Origin: SAR92 clade bacterium H455
GTDB taxonomy: Bacteria; Pseudomonadota; Gammaproteobacteria; Pseudomonadales; Porticoccaceae
Length of the DNA: 64,000 nt
Direction of reading: 5' to 3'
Assembly: GCA_024802545.1 (NCBI GenBank)
Contig: CP103416.1
Span: 2,232,001 to 2,296,000, forward strand
The notes below the pieces were generated by a model that was not told where the DNA came from, made no database searches, and was given only the letters and a program-made list of their open reading frames with translations. Positions within the stretch are counted from its first letter, which is position 1. Each line of letters begins with the position of its first letter. This document shows, piece by piece, positions 35,754 to 46,492 of this stretch. A program made the translations under genes and the position numbers.

Positions 35754-36986
35754 TTAAAACTGATGAAATCTAGTGGGTAGTTCGGATACGCCTTGAACAA
35801 AAAACGACTTTTCCCAAGCCAACTGATCATCGGGCGGGCAATCAAATTTGGAGAAATTTTCGACTAAGGTTTCAAAAGCGACGGCAAGCTCCAATCTAGC
35901 TAAAGCAGCTCCTACGCAACTGTGAATACCATAGCCAAACGTCATATGGCCTTTTAAGTCAGATCTATGTAGATCGAATGTATTAGGGTCATTAAATCGA
36001 TCTGGGTCGCGATTGGCGGAAGCCAATAATGCCATGACCATCTCACCCTCAGGGATAGTCACACCGGCGATCTTAACTGCCTGTGTAGTAATTCTCATAG
36101 TGCATGAGCCTGACGGGCTAAAGCGCAACAACTCTTCGACAAAGTCGGGAATCAAACTGATATTAGCGGCCAGATGATTGAGTAGACATGGATTTCGAGA
36201 GAGTAGAATCACCCCATTATTTAACATCTGTACGCCAGTTGAAAAACCTGCTGACATAATTAGACTCATTAAGCCAAAAAGCTGCTTATCTGATAATTTT
36301 TTGTTATCTACTTCGGCATTTACTAACTCTGTTACTAAATCATCTTTTGGAGTTTTTAATCTTTTTTCAAAAACTTTTAGATAATAGTTGTGCTGCCTAA
36401 TCGTTACGGCCTCATATGCATCGATAAATTCTTGAGTTGGCCGCTTAAATGTTATCTGCTCTTCTAACTCAACCCACTCTTTTATCTCTGCTAAACTCTG
36501 CTCGTCATTAAGGCCCACAATAGTACGCATTATTTCAGCGATATAGGGATAGGCAAACTGCTCCACAAAATCAACGGGATCGTCTTGCATCAAGTTAGGA
36601 GTTAGTGATTCAGCAATAGACTTCATTAACGGAGCCATGGACTGCATAGCCTGGGTCGCGAAGGCTCCATTGATGATTTTGCGGTATTGCCTATGATCAG
36701 GTGGATCTTGAGAAATAACTGGTCTTGGCACTCTACATTCGGCTCTTAACCACTTAGAATCATATGCTAGATCAATACCTGTAGAGGAAAATATTTCTGG
36801 ATGAGAAAGTATAAACTCTACGTCAGAGGCTCGGCTTACCGCCCACATATCGTCTGGTTTAACCTGGCAGACTGGGTTAAATCGACGCATATTCTCATAG
36901 GTTTGGTATGGATTAGCTCGAAAACTACTATCATTAAAATCTATCTTTTTAGCTTCATCTTCCTTGATATCTTCAGATATAGTCAA
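35754..36986 (-). CDS. Cytochrome P450
   Basis: 410 residues, a soluble bacterial class-I-type P450. The heme loop is FGYGIHSCVG with Cys357. The ExxR motif is E285-L-L-R288. The I-helix oxygen-activation segment reads A246-G-F-S-T250-G, so the usual acid before the conserved Thr is a Ser. It would hydroxylate a hydrophobic substrate with electrons from a ferredoxin, though no ferredoxin or reductase gene is in the window. It lies 28 bases after a LuxR-like regulator and 21 bases before a TonB receptor. Confidence 0.93.
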   Translation of the reverse strand: MTISEDIKEDEAKKIDFNDSSFRANPYQTYENMRRFNPVCQVKPDDMWAVSRASDVEFILSHPEIFSSTGIDLAYDSKWLRAECRVPRPVISQDPPDHRQYRKIINGAFATQAMQSMAPLMKSIAESLTPNLMQDDPVDFVEQFAYPYIAEIMRTIVGLNDEQSLAEIKEWVELEEQITFKRPTQEFIDAYEAVTIRQHNYYLKVFEKRLKTPKDDLVTELVNAEVDNKKLSDKQLFGLMSLIMSAGFSTGVQMLNNGVILLSRNPCLLNHLAANISLIPDFVEELLRFSPSGSCTMRITTQAVKIAGVTIPEGEMVMALLASANRDPDRFNDPNTFDLHRSDLKGHMTFGYGIHSCVGAALARLELAVAFETLVENFSKFDCPPDDQLAWEKSFFVQGVSELPTRFHQF

Positions 36987-37014
36987 CTTACCTTCCCCCT
37001 GTACCTCTTAGGAT

Positions 37015-37917
37015 TTACTTCCGATATATAATGAGTCCGTTTAGGATCGCCTTTTTAATCGCTGCATAGTTTGTACGCGCACCAAAAGCTTTTCGCGCAG
37101 CTTCAAGATGTTTATTGGCCGTTACTACACTGATATTTAGCCGGTCTGCAACCTGCGAAATATTTAAATCATTATTGGCTAAGGTATCTAGCACCCCTAA
37201 TGGCTTTGGATTGATCAAGTAACTGGGATTATCATCGCTCGGCGCGCTACCAAATAGTGAGTCGGGGAATTTTCGTGACGCAACAAAGTCAATTGCTTCA
37301 CATAGAAGCTGCAATGTTGACTCCGAGCCTCTAACAATACGTTTTAATTCCACAGGACTGCATCCTCGAACCGTCACCGACAGAACAACATTCCCTGTAC
37401 CACTCTTCGCTTTCGCAAGGGTATTGTAAAATTCGTGATAGCCATGAGATTTATTTAACTCGCCAATAGCTCTCATCATCTGAGTCATGTCGATATCGAA
37501 AGGGGCATTTTTCACATAGTCATGCAAAGTAGACTGATATAGCGGTGCCGTATTATTGTCGGCATAGGGTAGTATTAGATCATATTCAAAGAGACGTTCG
37601 GCAAAGTAGTCTTTAAGCAGGTCTCTTGAAACAGTAACTAACCGCTCTGAATCAGCCGCTCCACCATCAGACCTAAAATAAGAAAACTCCTTGAATCCTA
37701 AATCTCTGATGGATTCTTCAATCTTTGCCTCAAACTGAGGCAAATCATTGGCAGCCGAAAGATGTGCATAATAGCCAAACTCAATTTCTGAATAGGATTC
37801 CAGATCATTTAAAGAGTTAGCGGGCGGTGCAGGAGCCGTTTTTGAACCATTGATTATGTCAATAATCGTACTGCTAGAACCATCCTCCCATGAAGGGAAT
37901 TGCTTTATTTCTGCCAT
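37015..37917 (-). CDS. LuxR-like HTH transcriptional regulator
   Basis: 300 residues with the same plan as the protein at 32317: an N-terminal autoinducer-binding-like domain (IEESIRDLGFKEFSYFRSDG; a YDLILPYADNN segment at the ligand site) and a C-terminal HTH (LNISQVADRLNISVVTANKHLEAARKAFG) carrying the TANK variant. The gene ends 28 bases before the P450 gene and is probably cotranscribed with it, suggesting that it senses a substrate or product of that pathway. Confidence 0.78.
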   Translation of the reverse strand: MAEIKQFPSWEDGSSSTIIDIINGSKTAPAPPANSLNDLESYSEIEFGYYAHLSAANDLPQFEAKIEESIRDLGFKEFSYFRSDGGAADSERLVTVSRDLLKDYFAERLFEYDLILPYADNNTAPLYQSTLHDYVKNAPFDIDMTQMMRAIGELNKSHGYHEFYNTLAKAKSGTGNVVLSVTVRGCSPVELKRIVRGSESTLQLLCEAIDFVASRKFPDSLFGSAPSDDNPSYLINPKPLGVLDTLANNDLNISQVADRLNISVVTANKHLEAARKAFGARTNYAAIKKAILNGLIIYRK

Positions 37918-38040
37918 TTCCTAAGACCGGTTGTTCCTGTACAAAAACATTACGCAGACGAGAATGCGCACCTCAATACAGAAGAAAAATTGATTCAGGC
38001 AAAATATATGGGTTTTAACGAGGTCGAAAATAGACGCAGA

Positions 38041-38601
38041 TCAATAAAAACCGATCTCTGCGACTTGAATGTCAGCGCTGTGGTCTCTGCCGAAGGCAAC
38101 AATACCGATACTGCGGATGGATTTGGGGTTGACCACTTTACTCAGCCAGTTTCCTGAGCGGACGAAGGCTGTGAGGGGCACTTTAACGATCTGCCACTGG
38201 TCTGTTGTGGTGAAGCTTGCTTGATAGTACTGCCAGGGCAGCAATGTGCCGCTGGTGCGCAGGTGCAGAAAGTACTGCTGGCCATTGCCACGTACTTTTA
38301 GATAGGCACCGGTGGCGGTGTCGATGGTTTTCTTCGGGATCGCTTTGCGCAGCTGAATAAAGCCGCCATTATTTTCGGTGCTAACCTGCCCTGTTATATG
38401 AGCATACTGTTCGCCTTGGTCTTCCTTGAAGGCGACTCTGCCTTGAGAGACTCCTCCCATGACCTGATCGCTGACGTAGGACCAGCGAATCTGTGGGTCG
38501 GATTCAAAGCGATCGATCATCAGTGGCTCCAGAGCATTGGTGCTGGGTATCAAAAACAGGCTCAGGCAGGTAGCCATGATGTGCTGGCGAATAGTTTTCA
38601 T
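38041..38601 (-). CDS. CIA30 family protein (complex I intermediate-associated protein 30 domain)
   Basis: About 186 residues from the ATG at 38601 (an upstream frame to 38703 overlaps the next gene and lacks a signal peptide). A cleavable signal peptide (MKTIRQHIMATCLSLFLIPS) precedes a galactose-binding-like jelly roll with the family signature DQVMGGVSQGRVAF and a final SIGIVAFGRDHSADIQVAEIGFY. The bacterial role is unclear. Here it would be periplasmic or secreted. It follows a DUF2805 gene by 13 bases and marks the start of the higher-GC, conserved part of the window. Confidence 0.85.
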   Translation of the reverse strand: MKTIRQHIMATCLSLFLIPSTNALEPLMIDRFESDPQIRWSYVSDQVMGGVSQGRVAFKEDQGEQYAHITGQVSTENNGGFIQLRKAIPKKTIDTATGAYLKVRGNGQQYFLHLRTSGTLLPWQYYQASFTTTDQWQIVKVPLTAFVRSGNWLSKVVNPKSIRSIGIVAFGRDHSADIQVAEIGFY

Positions 38602-38614
38602 GATTAAATGCCTT

Positions 38615-38926
38615 CTATCCGCGCTTGTATTGAGTGGGGCAGTAACCGCGACTGACGTCTGGTGAGCGCAATTGCAGGTGTTTGGTTTTGCGACCAGTGA
38701 CACGTTTTCGCCAGAGACGAAATGATCGTGGCTTCATATTACGGCGCATCAACGAGATGACGGCAGATTCATTCAGCTTAAACAGGCCTTCGATAGCTTC
38801 AAAGGGTGTGCGATCTTCCCACGCCATCTCTACAACACGGGAAACTTCGCTGTCGCTTAAGCCAGTGACTGCGGGAGCAGGCACTATTGCGGGGTTTAGC
38901 TCGCCGATATTATTTGCCATGGGCAT
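38615..38926 (-). CDS. DUF2805 / TIGR03643 family protein
   Basis: 103 residues. The core SEVSRVVEMAWEDRTPFEAI, then FKLNESAVISLMRRNMKPRSFRLWRKRVTGR, is the DUF2805 signature, a small helical domain that looks like a helix-turn-helix. The function is not established. In other gammaproteobacteria it is often found near small redox or membrane proteins. Here it directly precedes the CIA30 gene on the same strand. Confidence 0.82.
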   Translation of the reverse strand: MPMANNIGELNPAIVPAPAVTGLSDSEVSRVVEMAWEDRTPFEAIEGLFKLNESAVISLMRRNMKPRSFRLWRKRVTGRKTKHLQLRSPDVSRGYCPTQYKRG

Positions 38927-39061
38927 ACCTTTAACAGATCTTTGCTTTGATACGATTTCAATGGATTATCCGATGACTCACTCAGCTATTACATTTGCTC
39001 TGGCTTTGCGGTAGAGTCGTGCGCTTATTAGTTCAACATTAACCAATTCCAGTAGCTGACT

Positions 39062-39556
39062 ATGACCGAACAACAGACCGAACAACAAGCCATCAATATC
39101 GATGCTCGCAAACTCTTTAACCTGGGCGCCAATTTACTGGTCGCCGGATTTAAAAACCAAAGCCCGGAAAATGCTAAAAAGCTTTTTAAAGAACTTAAGC
39201 AAGGCGCTTCGGTAAATTCTGGCGAGCTTAGCGGTGAGACCAGTGGCATTAAGATTCCAATCAAGCTGGAGCTTGACCGCAGCGAATATAAGGGTCAGTT
39301 TAACTACCCTAATTTTGAGTTGTCTTTGAATGCCATGCTGCAGAAGTTCCAGACTGAGGTGCGCAAGGACAAAGAACTGAAGGATTTACGGACTCTAACC
39401 AATGAGGCTACTGGGGGTATAGTGTTTAATCTTCCCTCTGGCGTCGAGATTCAAGGCAACCTCAATGTGATGATGCTTTGCATGGAGCCATCAGCAGATT
39501 GTCTGGCTGTACGATTGATGTTTGTTGATTCGACTCAGTTTCAAGAACAGAGCTAG
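39062..39556 (+). CDS. Hypothetical protein
   Basis: 164 residues with no family recognised. It is hydrophilic and lacks a signal peptide or membrane helix. The first ~55 residues are helical and charged (ARKLFNLGANLLVAGF, NAKKLFKELKQG). The second half alternates in a strand-like manner (IKIPIKLELDRSEYKGQFN, GIVFNLPSGVEIQGNLNVMM). The composition and GC match the core genes. It is divergent from the DUF2805 gene, and 59 bases before a LuxR-family gene on the same strand. Confidence 0.7.
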   Translation: MTEQQTEQQAINIDARKLFNLGANLLVAGFKNQSPENAKKLFKELKQGASVNSGELSGETSGIKIPIKLELDRSEYKGQFNYPNFELSLNAMLQKFQTEVRKDKELKDLRTLTNEATGGIVFNLPSGVEIQGNLNVMMLCMEPSADCLAVRLMFVDSTQFQEQS

Positions 39557-39615
39557 CCGGTCGGTGCCCTAATTTGAGCAACCGATTTCGAGTCTCTTGT
39601 CTTGAGTAGTTTATC

Positions 39616-40440
39616 TTGACCAGCCATCTTCGCGAGTTTAGCAACCATCTCGCTACCATCATGCCCCAGATCGGCAGCCGTCGGCTGCCTTCACTGCTAG
39701 TGCGTATGCTGAAGAGCTTGGTGCCTTTCGACAATGCGGTTATGTTGCATTATCGTCACGATGAGCAGCCACTCATCCTGTATAACGACATTCCTCCGCC
39801 AGAGCTAAAGAAGCAGATTGATACCTTCGTCAATGGTGCCTTCTTGCTCGACCCCTTTTACCGTGCCGCGGTCGACGATCAAGCTAGCGGTTTGTATCGA
39901 TTGTCTGACCTGGCCCCCTGCGGCTTTGAAAAAACTGAGTATTACCGCAGCTACTTTCGCTACACCGAGATTAAAGATGAGCTGGGTTTTATTATTCATC
40001 TCTCGGCGGATCAATTTATTAATATTTCCATGGGCCGACTGACCTTTCCACAACCGTTTAGTGCCACCCAGATAAGTCTACTGGAGGATATTACCAAGGT
40101 TATAGAGACAGTATGTATGCTGCAGTGGGATGCCGAAACTGGGCTTCAGCAGGCACCTAATAAGCTGCCGGGGCAGTTAGATCGTGCGTTGAAGCATTTC
40201 GGCACGGCTTATTTAACCGGTCGCGAGACCCAGGTAGTACAGCTTTTTCTCCACGGCCATTCGACTAAGTCAATTGCCGAGCGTTTGGGGATTTCTCCAG
40301 AGACCGTCAAATTGCACCGCAAGAATAGCTATGCCAAGTTGGACGTGTCGTCTCAGGCGGAATTATTCCATCTATTTATCGATTCCCTTGCCAGTCTGTC
40401 GGACTATTCCGGCGGCGATCCGCTGATTGGCTATTTATAA
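39616..40440 (+). CDS. LuxR family transcriptional regulator (canonical GerE HTH)
   Basis: 274 residues if started at the TTG at 39616; an ATG at 39661 would give 259. The C-terminal domain is a textbook LuxR/GerE HTH: LTGRETQVVQLFLHGHSTKS then IAERLGISPETVKLHRKNSYAKL. The N-terminal ~180 residues may be a GAF/PAS-like sensor (VPFDNAVMLHYRHDEQPLIL). It differs clearly from the three TANK-type regulators in the accessory region. It converges with clpB. The target is unknown. Confidence 0.85.
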   Translation: MTSHLREFSNHLATIMPQIGSRRLPSLLVRMLKSLVPFDNAVMLHYRHDEQPLILYNDIPPPELKKQIDTFVNGAFLLDPFYRAAVDDQASGLYRLSDLAPCGFEKTEYYRSYFRYTEIKDELGFIIHLSADQFINISMGRLTFPQPFSATQISLLEDITKVIETVCMLQWDAETGLQQAPNKLPGQLDRALKHFGTAYLTGRETQVVQLFLHGHSTKSIAERLGISPETVKLHRKNSYAKLDVSSQAELFHLFIDSLASLSDYSGGDPLIGYL

Positions 40441-40479
40441 ACCCAAGGCATTCAGCATCCCACTTCTAGCAATAATCAA

Positions 40480-43047
40480 TTAACCGAATACCACCGCGCC
40501 CTCTTCTAGGGTTCCCTTTATCTCTGCCCCAGGTGCGAATTGACCGGAGAGAATGCTCTGGGAAAGTGGATTTTCAATCATCTGCTGAATAACCCGCTTT
40601 AAGGGCCTGGCACCATAGACTGGGTCAAATCCCGCTTCGAGCAGTTTATCCAAGACCTGGTCACTGAGATTCAGTTGCAGTTCATGATCGGCCAAGCGCT
40701 TACGCAAGAGATCGAGCTGGATAGTGGCGATACCGCGGAGTTGATCCTTGGCAAGGGGATGGAATACCACCACCTCGTCTACTCGGTTGATAAATTCAGG
40801 ACGGAAATGGCCGCTAACCACATCCATTACGGCGGATTTCATGACATCGTAGTTCTCTTCACCGGCGAGCATTTGAATAACGTCGGAACCCAGATTTGAG
40901 GTCATCACAATCACTGTGTTTTTAAAATCCACGGTGCGGCCCTGACCATCAGTCAAGCGTCCATCGTCGAGGACCTGGAGTAAAATATTGAAGACATCCG
41001 AGTGCGCTTTTTCAATTTCATCTAGCAGCAATACTGAGTAAGGTCGACGGCGCACAGCTTCGGTGAGATAGCCGCCCTCTTCGTAGCCAACATAGCCGGG
41101 AGGCGCACCAATCAATCGTGCCACAGAGTGCTTTTCCATAAACTCGGACATGTCGATGCGCACCATGGCTTCTTCGCTATCAAACAAAAATTCGGCGAGC
41201 GATTTACAGAGTTCGGTTTTACCCACACCTGTGGGGCCCAAAAACAGGAAAGAACCGTTGGGTTTATTGGGATCCGAGAGACCAGCCCGTGAACGGCGCA
41301 CAGCGTTGGATACGGCGACTACGGCTTCGCCCTGGCCCATCACTCGCTGGTGCAGGGAGTCTTCCATACGCAGCAGCTTATCCCGCTCTCCTTCGAGCAT
41401 CTTCGACACGGGGATGCCGGTCCACTTGGCAACCACCTCGGCCACTTCTTCTTCGGTAACTTTGTTTCTCAGCAGGCGTTTTTCAACCTGGACTTCACTA
41501 TTGGCGCTGGCCAATTGTTTTTCTAAGTCGGGAATAATGCTGTATTGAATCTGCGCCATTTTCTCGAGATTGCCTGATCTGTGGGCTGCTTCAAGATTGA
41601 CCTTGGCTTGCTCAAGTTCAGCTTTAATGTGGGTTGAACCCTGCATTGAGGCTTTTTCAGATTTCCAAATCTCTTCTAGATCGGCATATTCTGCACCCAG
41701 TTCAGCGATATCATCTTCAAGTTTTTGCTGGCGTTTGCGGGAGGCTTCGTCTTTGTCTTTCTTGACCGCTTCGCGCTCGATTTTTAATTGGATTAAGCGT
41801 CGTTCAAGACGATCCATTTCTTCCGGTTTGGAATCAATTTCCATGCGGATACGACTGCCGGCTTCATCGATAAGATCAATTGCCTTGTCAGGCAGTTGAC
41901 GGTCGGTGATGTAACGCTGGGATAATTTGGCGGCGGCCACTATGGCGCTGTCAGTGATCTCAACGCCGTGATGCACTTCATAGCGCTCTTTAAGGCCGCG
42001 CAAAATTGCCACTGTGTCCTCTTCGCTGGGTTCTTCTACCAAGACTTTTTGGAAGCGACGTTCGAGGGCGGCGTCCTTTTCAATAAATTTGCGGTATTCA
42101 TCCAGAGTAGTGGCGCCGACGCAGTGGAGCTCACCGCGGGCCAATGCGGGTTTCAGCATATTGCCTGCGTCCATGGCACCCTCGGCTTTGCCGGCACCGA
42201 CCATGGTATGGATTTCATCGATAAACAGGATAATTTGCCCTTCCTGCTTGGACAGATCTTTGAGCACGGCTTTTAAGCGCTCTTCAAAGTCGCCACGAAA
42301 TTTGGCTCCGGCTAAAAGTGCGCCGAGATCAAGGGTCAAGACGCGTTTGTTTTTTAGGCCCTCTGGCACTTCGCCATTGATAATACGCTGGGCCAGACCT
42401 TCGACTATAGCGGTTTTACCGACACCGGGTTCGCCGATTAAGACTGGGTTGTTTTTGGTTCGACGCTGCAAAACCTGAATGGTGCGTCGAATCTCGTCAT
42501 CGCGACCAATTACCGGATCCAGCTTGCCAGACTCTGCCTGTTCGGTGAGGTCGATGGTGTACTTGTCTAGGGCTTCACGTTGGCTCTCGGCATCCGCATC
42601 GCTAACCTGCTCGCCACCGCGAACCGATTCAATGGCGCTTTTGGCTTTGTTCACATCACCAAATTTGGCCAAGCTTTTACCGAGCAAATTTTTATCTTCA
42701 AGAGCGGCTAACAGCAGAATTTCGCTGGAGACAAATTGGTCACCTTTTTGCTGAGCGCTGCGATCGGCCATATTTAATAGACGACTGAGATCTTGCGAGA
42801 GATTGGCTTCGCCAGTGGGGGAGCTGATCTTGGCGAGTTTGTCGAGCTGACTATTGAGTTCAGTTTGTAGGCCGACCACATCAAAGCCGGCGCGATTGAG
42901 TATCGGGCGGACACTGCCACCCTGCTGATTTAATAGTGCCAGTAAAAGATGCAGTGGCTCTATGGCGGAATGGTCGTTGCCCACGGCAATGGATTGAGCA
43001 TCTGCCAGAGCACTCTGCAGTTGATTAGTTAGCTTGTCGATTCGCAT
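40480..43047 (-). CDS. clpB: ATP-dependent chaperone ClpB
   Basis: 855 residues, matching the family length. Clp N-terminal repeats, first AAA+ module with Walker A GEPGVGKT (about 206-213) and Walker B LFIDEIHT, the coiled-coil middle domain rich in charged helices (about 410-530), the second AAA+ module with GPTGVGKT (about 605) and [11 protein letters not shown], and the ClpB-specific C-terminal domain. With DnaK it disaggregates heat-denatured proteins in the cytoplasm. A heat-shock-type promoter lies 43-70 bases upstream. In Pseudomonas clpB lies next to pgeF and rluD; here rplU-rpmA-obgE-proB stand between. Confidence 0.98.
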   Translation of the reverse strand: MRIDKLTNQLQSALADAQSIAVGNDHSAIEPLHLLLALLNQQGGSVRPILNRAGFDVVGLQTELNSQLDKLAKISSPTGEANLSQDLSRLLNMADRSAQQKGDQFVSSEILLLAALEDKNLLGKSLAKFGDVNKAKSAIESVRGGEQVSDADAESQREALDKYTIDLTEQAESGKLDPVIGRDDEIRRTIQVLQRRTKNNPVLIGEPGVGKTAIVEGLAQRIINGEVPEGLKNKRVLTLDLGALLAGAKFRGDFEERLKAVLKDLSKQEGQIILFIDEIHTMVGAGKAEGAMDAGNMLKPALARGELHCVGATTLDEYRKFIEKDAALERRFQKVLVEEPSEEDTVAILRGLKERYEVHHGVEITDSAIVAAAKLSQRYITDRQLPDKAIDLIDEAGSRIRMEIDSKPEEMDRLERRLIQLKIEREAVKKDKDEASRKRQQKLEDDIAELGAEYADLEEIWKSEKASMQGSTHIKAELEQAKVNLEAAHRSGNLEKMAQIQYSIIPDLEKQLASANSEVQVEKRLLRNKVTEEEVAEVVAKWTGIPVSKMLEGERDKLLRMEDSLHQRVMGQGEAVVAVSNAVRRSRAGLSDPNKPNGSFLFLGPTGVGKTELCKSLAEFLFDSEEAMVRIDMSEFMEKHSVARLIGAPPGYVGYEEGGYLTEAVRRRPYSVLLLDEIEKAHSDVFNILLQVLDDGRLTDGQGRTVDFKNTVIVMTSNLGSDVIQMLAGEENYDVMKSAVMDVVSGHFRPEFINRVDEVVVFHPLAKDQLRGIATIQLDLLRKRLADHELQLNLSDQVLDKLLEAGFDPVYGARPLKRVIQQMIENPLSQSILSGQFAPGAEIKGTLEEGAVVFG

Positions 43048-43088
43048 GGCCTACCTCGAAAATGGTTTTTAATCTTACTTAGTATTTG

Positions 43089-43116
43089 AGGTGGGGGCTG
43101 ACGGTGAATTTTCAAC
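43089..43116 (-). promoter_or_regulatory. Sigma32-like heat-shock promoter of clpB
   Basis: On the minus strand GTTGAAA (complement at 43110-43116) is followed after 12 bases by CCCCCACCT (complement at 43089-43097). The heat-shock consensus is CTTGAAA, 11-16 bases, CCCCATNT. It lies about 45 bases upstream of the clpB start, an ideal place. Confidence 0.65.
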
Positions 43117-43212
43117 GGCTGAAAACAATTGGTTGATGTAAGTCATAAAAAACAGAGCGTCAATCAAGAGTACAAAAAGCGGATATAGCTCTGAGGTTAA
43201 GGCGCTAAGATC

Positions 43213-44334
43213 TTAGCTGACAACCATGTTATCGCGATGAATAAGTTCATCATCTTCACGATAACCGAGAATTTTGACTATATGTTCGGTGCCTTGACCT
43301 TTGATACGGTCTGCTTCGTCGGAGTGGTAATTGACCAATCCACGGGCGATTTCCTGCCCAACGGCGTCAACACAGCTGACCAATTCACCGCGGGTAAATT
43401 GCCCTTTGACCTCAGTCACTCCAACGGCCAATAAACTGCGGCCCTGCTGCTGCAAGACCTTAATTGCACCAGCATCGAGTACCAGCTGACCTTTGACCTG
43501 CAACTGCCCTGCGAGCCACTGCTTGCGTGCCGCCAGGGGTTGCTGTGAAGCGGTGAGCAATGTGCCCACTTCGGCGCCTTGAGCCACTGCAGTCAATATG
43601 CCGCTGTTGCGTCCGCCTACGATTACGGTGTTGCAACCAGAGCGCGCTGCCAGCCTAGCTGCCTGTAGTTTGGTTATCATGCCACCACGACCAAGGGCAC
43701 TATTGCTGCCGCCGGCTAAGGCGTTGAGAGAGCTGTCGTTGGCCATGGCTTCGCTGATCAGCTGAGCATTTGGATCTAGATCGGGGTTGGCGCTGTAGAG
43801 GCCGTCTTTATCGGTGAGAATCACTAGTAGGTCAGCATCAATCAGATTGGCCACCAGTGCGGCGAGACTGTCGTTATCACCAAAGCGAATTTCATCGGTG
43901 ACTACGGTGTCGTTCTCATTGACTATGGGCAGCACATTTAATTGAATTAAGGTCTGCAGGGCACTGCGGGCATTGAGGTAGCGCTGGCGATTGGCTAGAT
44001 CATCGTGATCTAAGAGTATCTGTGCTGTGAGACGATCAAAGCGTTGAAAGCTGCTCTCATAGGTTTGAATTAGGCCCATCTGACCCACTGCGGCAGCGGC
44101 CTGAAGCTCATGAATGCTCTCGGGACGGGTTTTCCAGCCAAGACGCACTATGCCTTCGGCAATTGAACCGGAGGAAACTAAGACAATCTCTTTACCCTGA
44201 ACCAAGAGCTGGGCGATTTGCTCGACCCAGCCGTCTATAGCCTGGCGATCAAGGCCAGCGCCATTATTGGTCAACAGCGCGCTGCCAATCTTAACGACTA
44301 AGCGCTGTGCATCTTGGGTAATTGTTCTTGTCAT
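43213..44334 (-). CDS. proB: Glutamate 5-kinase
   Basis: 373 residues: amino-acid kinase domain ([61 protein letters not shown]) and a C-terminal PUA domain from about residue 280 ([18 protein letters not shown]). It phosphorylates glutamate in the first step of proline synthesis. It lies 60 bases after obgE in the common rplU-rpmA-obgE-proB order. Confidence 0.97.
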   Translation of the reverse strand: MTRTITQDAQRLVVKIGSALLTNNGAGLDRQAIDGWVEQIAQLLVQGKEIVLVSSGSIAEGIVRLGWKTRPESIHELQAAAAVGQMGLIQTYESSFQRFDRLTAQILLDHDDLANRQRYLNARSALQTLIQLNVLPIVNENDTVVTDEIRFGDNDSLAALVANLIDADLLVILTDKDGLYSANPDLDPNAQLISEAMANDSSLNALAGGSNSALGRGGMITKLQAARLAARSGCNTVIVGGRNSGILTAVAQGAEVGTLLTASQQPLAARKQWLAGQLQVKGQLVLDAGAIKVLQQQGRSLLAVGVTEVKGQFTRGELVSCVDAVGQEIARGLVNYHSDEADRIKGQGTEHIVKILGYREDDELIHRDNMVVS

Positions 44335-44394
44335 ACCTAGCTACTCTCTATTCCCCAAACTCAGTCTTGGGTGCGGCTACAATTAAAGCTACAG

Positions 44395-45624
<1,230 letters not shown>

Positions 45625-45683
45625 TTACAGTTGCTGTTGCTGTGTGTCATGGCGCCGGCGACCAGTGCTAAATCGCGCGCATA

Positions 45684-45710
45684 AAAAAAGCCCCACGTAG
45701 GGGCTTTTTT
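45684..45710. terminator. Bidirectional terminator between rpmA and obgE
   Basis: AAAAAAGCCCC-ACGTA-GGGGCTTTTTT is a perfect 11-base inverted repeat (with A and T tracts) and works on either strand. On the minus strand it follows the rpmA stop by about 19 bases and so limits transcription into obgE. Confidence 0.88.
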
Positions 45711-45729
45711 AACATGAAGTGGTAGTAAC

Positions 45730-45987
45730 CTACGCGGAAACCACTTCTGCATACTTACGGTTCTTCGGGCCTTTCTGCACAAACTGTACAACGCCTTCGG
45801 CAGTTGCAAACAGTGTGTGGTCTTTGCCGATACCGACATTGTTGCCTGGGTGGAATTTAGTACCACGCTGACGAACGATGATGCTGCCTGAATTTATTGC
45901 TTGGCCGCCGAAAACTTTAACACCAAGGCGTTTGCTTTCTGAATCGCGACCGTTACGAGTACTACCACCAGCTTTTTTGTGAGCCAT
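45730..45987 (-). CDS. rpmA: 50S ribosomal protein L27
   Basis: 85 residues, standard length and sequence: [20 protein letters not shown] at the N-terminus and [24 protein letters not shown] thereafter. The N-terminal tail reaches the peptidyl-transferase centre. It lies 18 bases after rplU. No N-terminal processing extension of the Firmicutes kind is seen. Confidence 0.98.
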   Translation of the reverse strand: MAHKKAGGSTRNGRDSESKRLGVKVFGGQAINSGSIIVRQRGTKFHPGNNVGIGKDHTLFATAEGVVQFVQKGPKNRKYAEVVSA

Positions 45988-46005
45988 TGCTATTTCCTCT
46001 TCGGA

Positions 46006-46320
46006 TTATCCAGCGTTAATGCTAGTAATCTTAACTTCTGTATACCACTGTCTGTGGCCCTGTTGTGTGCGCGAGTGCTTGCGACGACGGAATTTAATAA
46101 TATTCACTTTGTCGCCACGGCCGTGAGAAACGATCTCAGCAGTCACTTTGCCACCCTCGACGAGAGGAGCACCAACCTTGACTTCGGCACCTTCGCCGAC
46201 CATCAAGACTTCTTCAAAATCGATATTATCACCAGTCGCTAGATCCAGCTTCTCAAGACGAAGGGTCTCTCCTTCAACTACGCGATGCTGCTTTCCGCCA
46301 CTTTTGATTACTGCGTACAT
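46006..46320 (-). CDS. rplU: 50S ribosomal protein L21
   Basis: 104 residues from the ATG at 46320, which has GGAG eight bases upstream (an in-frame codon at 46332 would add four residues but overlaps that site). [18 protein letters not shown] at the start and [20 protein letters not shown] near the end are diagnostic. First gene of the rplU-rpmA unit, driven by the promoter at 46417-46445. Confidence 0.98.
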   Translation of the reverse strand: MYAVIKSGGKQHRVVEGETLRLEKLDLATGDNIDFEEVLMVGEGAEVKVGAPLVEGGKVTAEIVSHGRGDKVNIIKFRRRKHSRTQQGHRQWYTEVKITSINAG

Positions 46321-46416
46321 GTTCTGCTCCAATTTATAGTGGCCGCATCAGTTAGTTAGCAGCCAGATTCCGTCGCTTTTTTTCTTGAAGCCAATAGCCT
46401 CTGCGAGAGGGCGGCA

Positions 46417-46445
46417 ATTCTAATGGAACACCCCCCTGTTATCAA
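46417..46445 (-). promoter_or_regulatory. Sigma70 promoter of rplU-rpmA
   Basis: On the minus strand TTGATA (complement at 46440-46445), a 17-base spacer and TAGAAT (complement at 46417-46422). This is close to the TTGACA-17-TATAAT consensus and lies about 97 bases before the rplU start. A small stem CCTCT-GCG-AGAGG is near the expected transcript 5' end. Confidence 0.75.
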
Positions 46446-46492
46446 GTCTTATCCGACTGAAAAACAGAGGAATTTTACGCTCTGCACAGAGG

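Noticed and set aside
41968-42478. Long plus-strand frames inside clpB
   Set aside because: They are antisense to highly conserved ClpB coding sequence and have no independent evidence.
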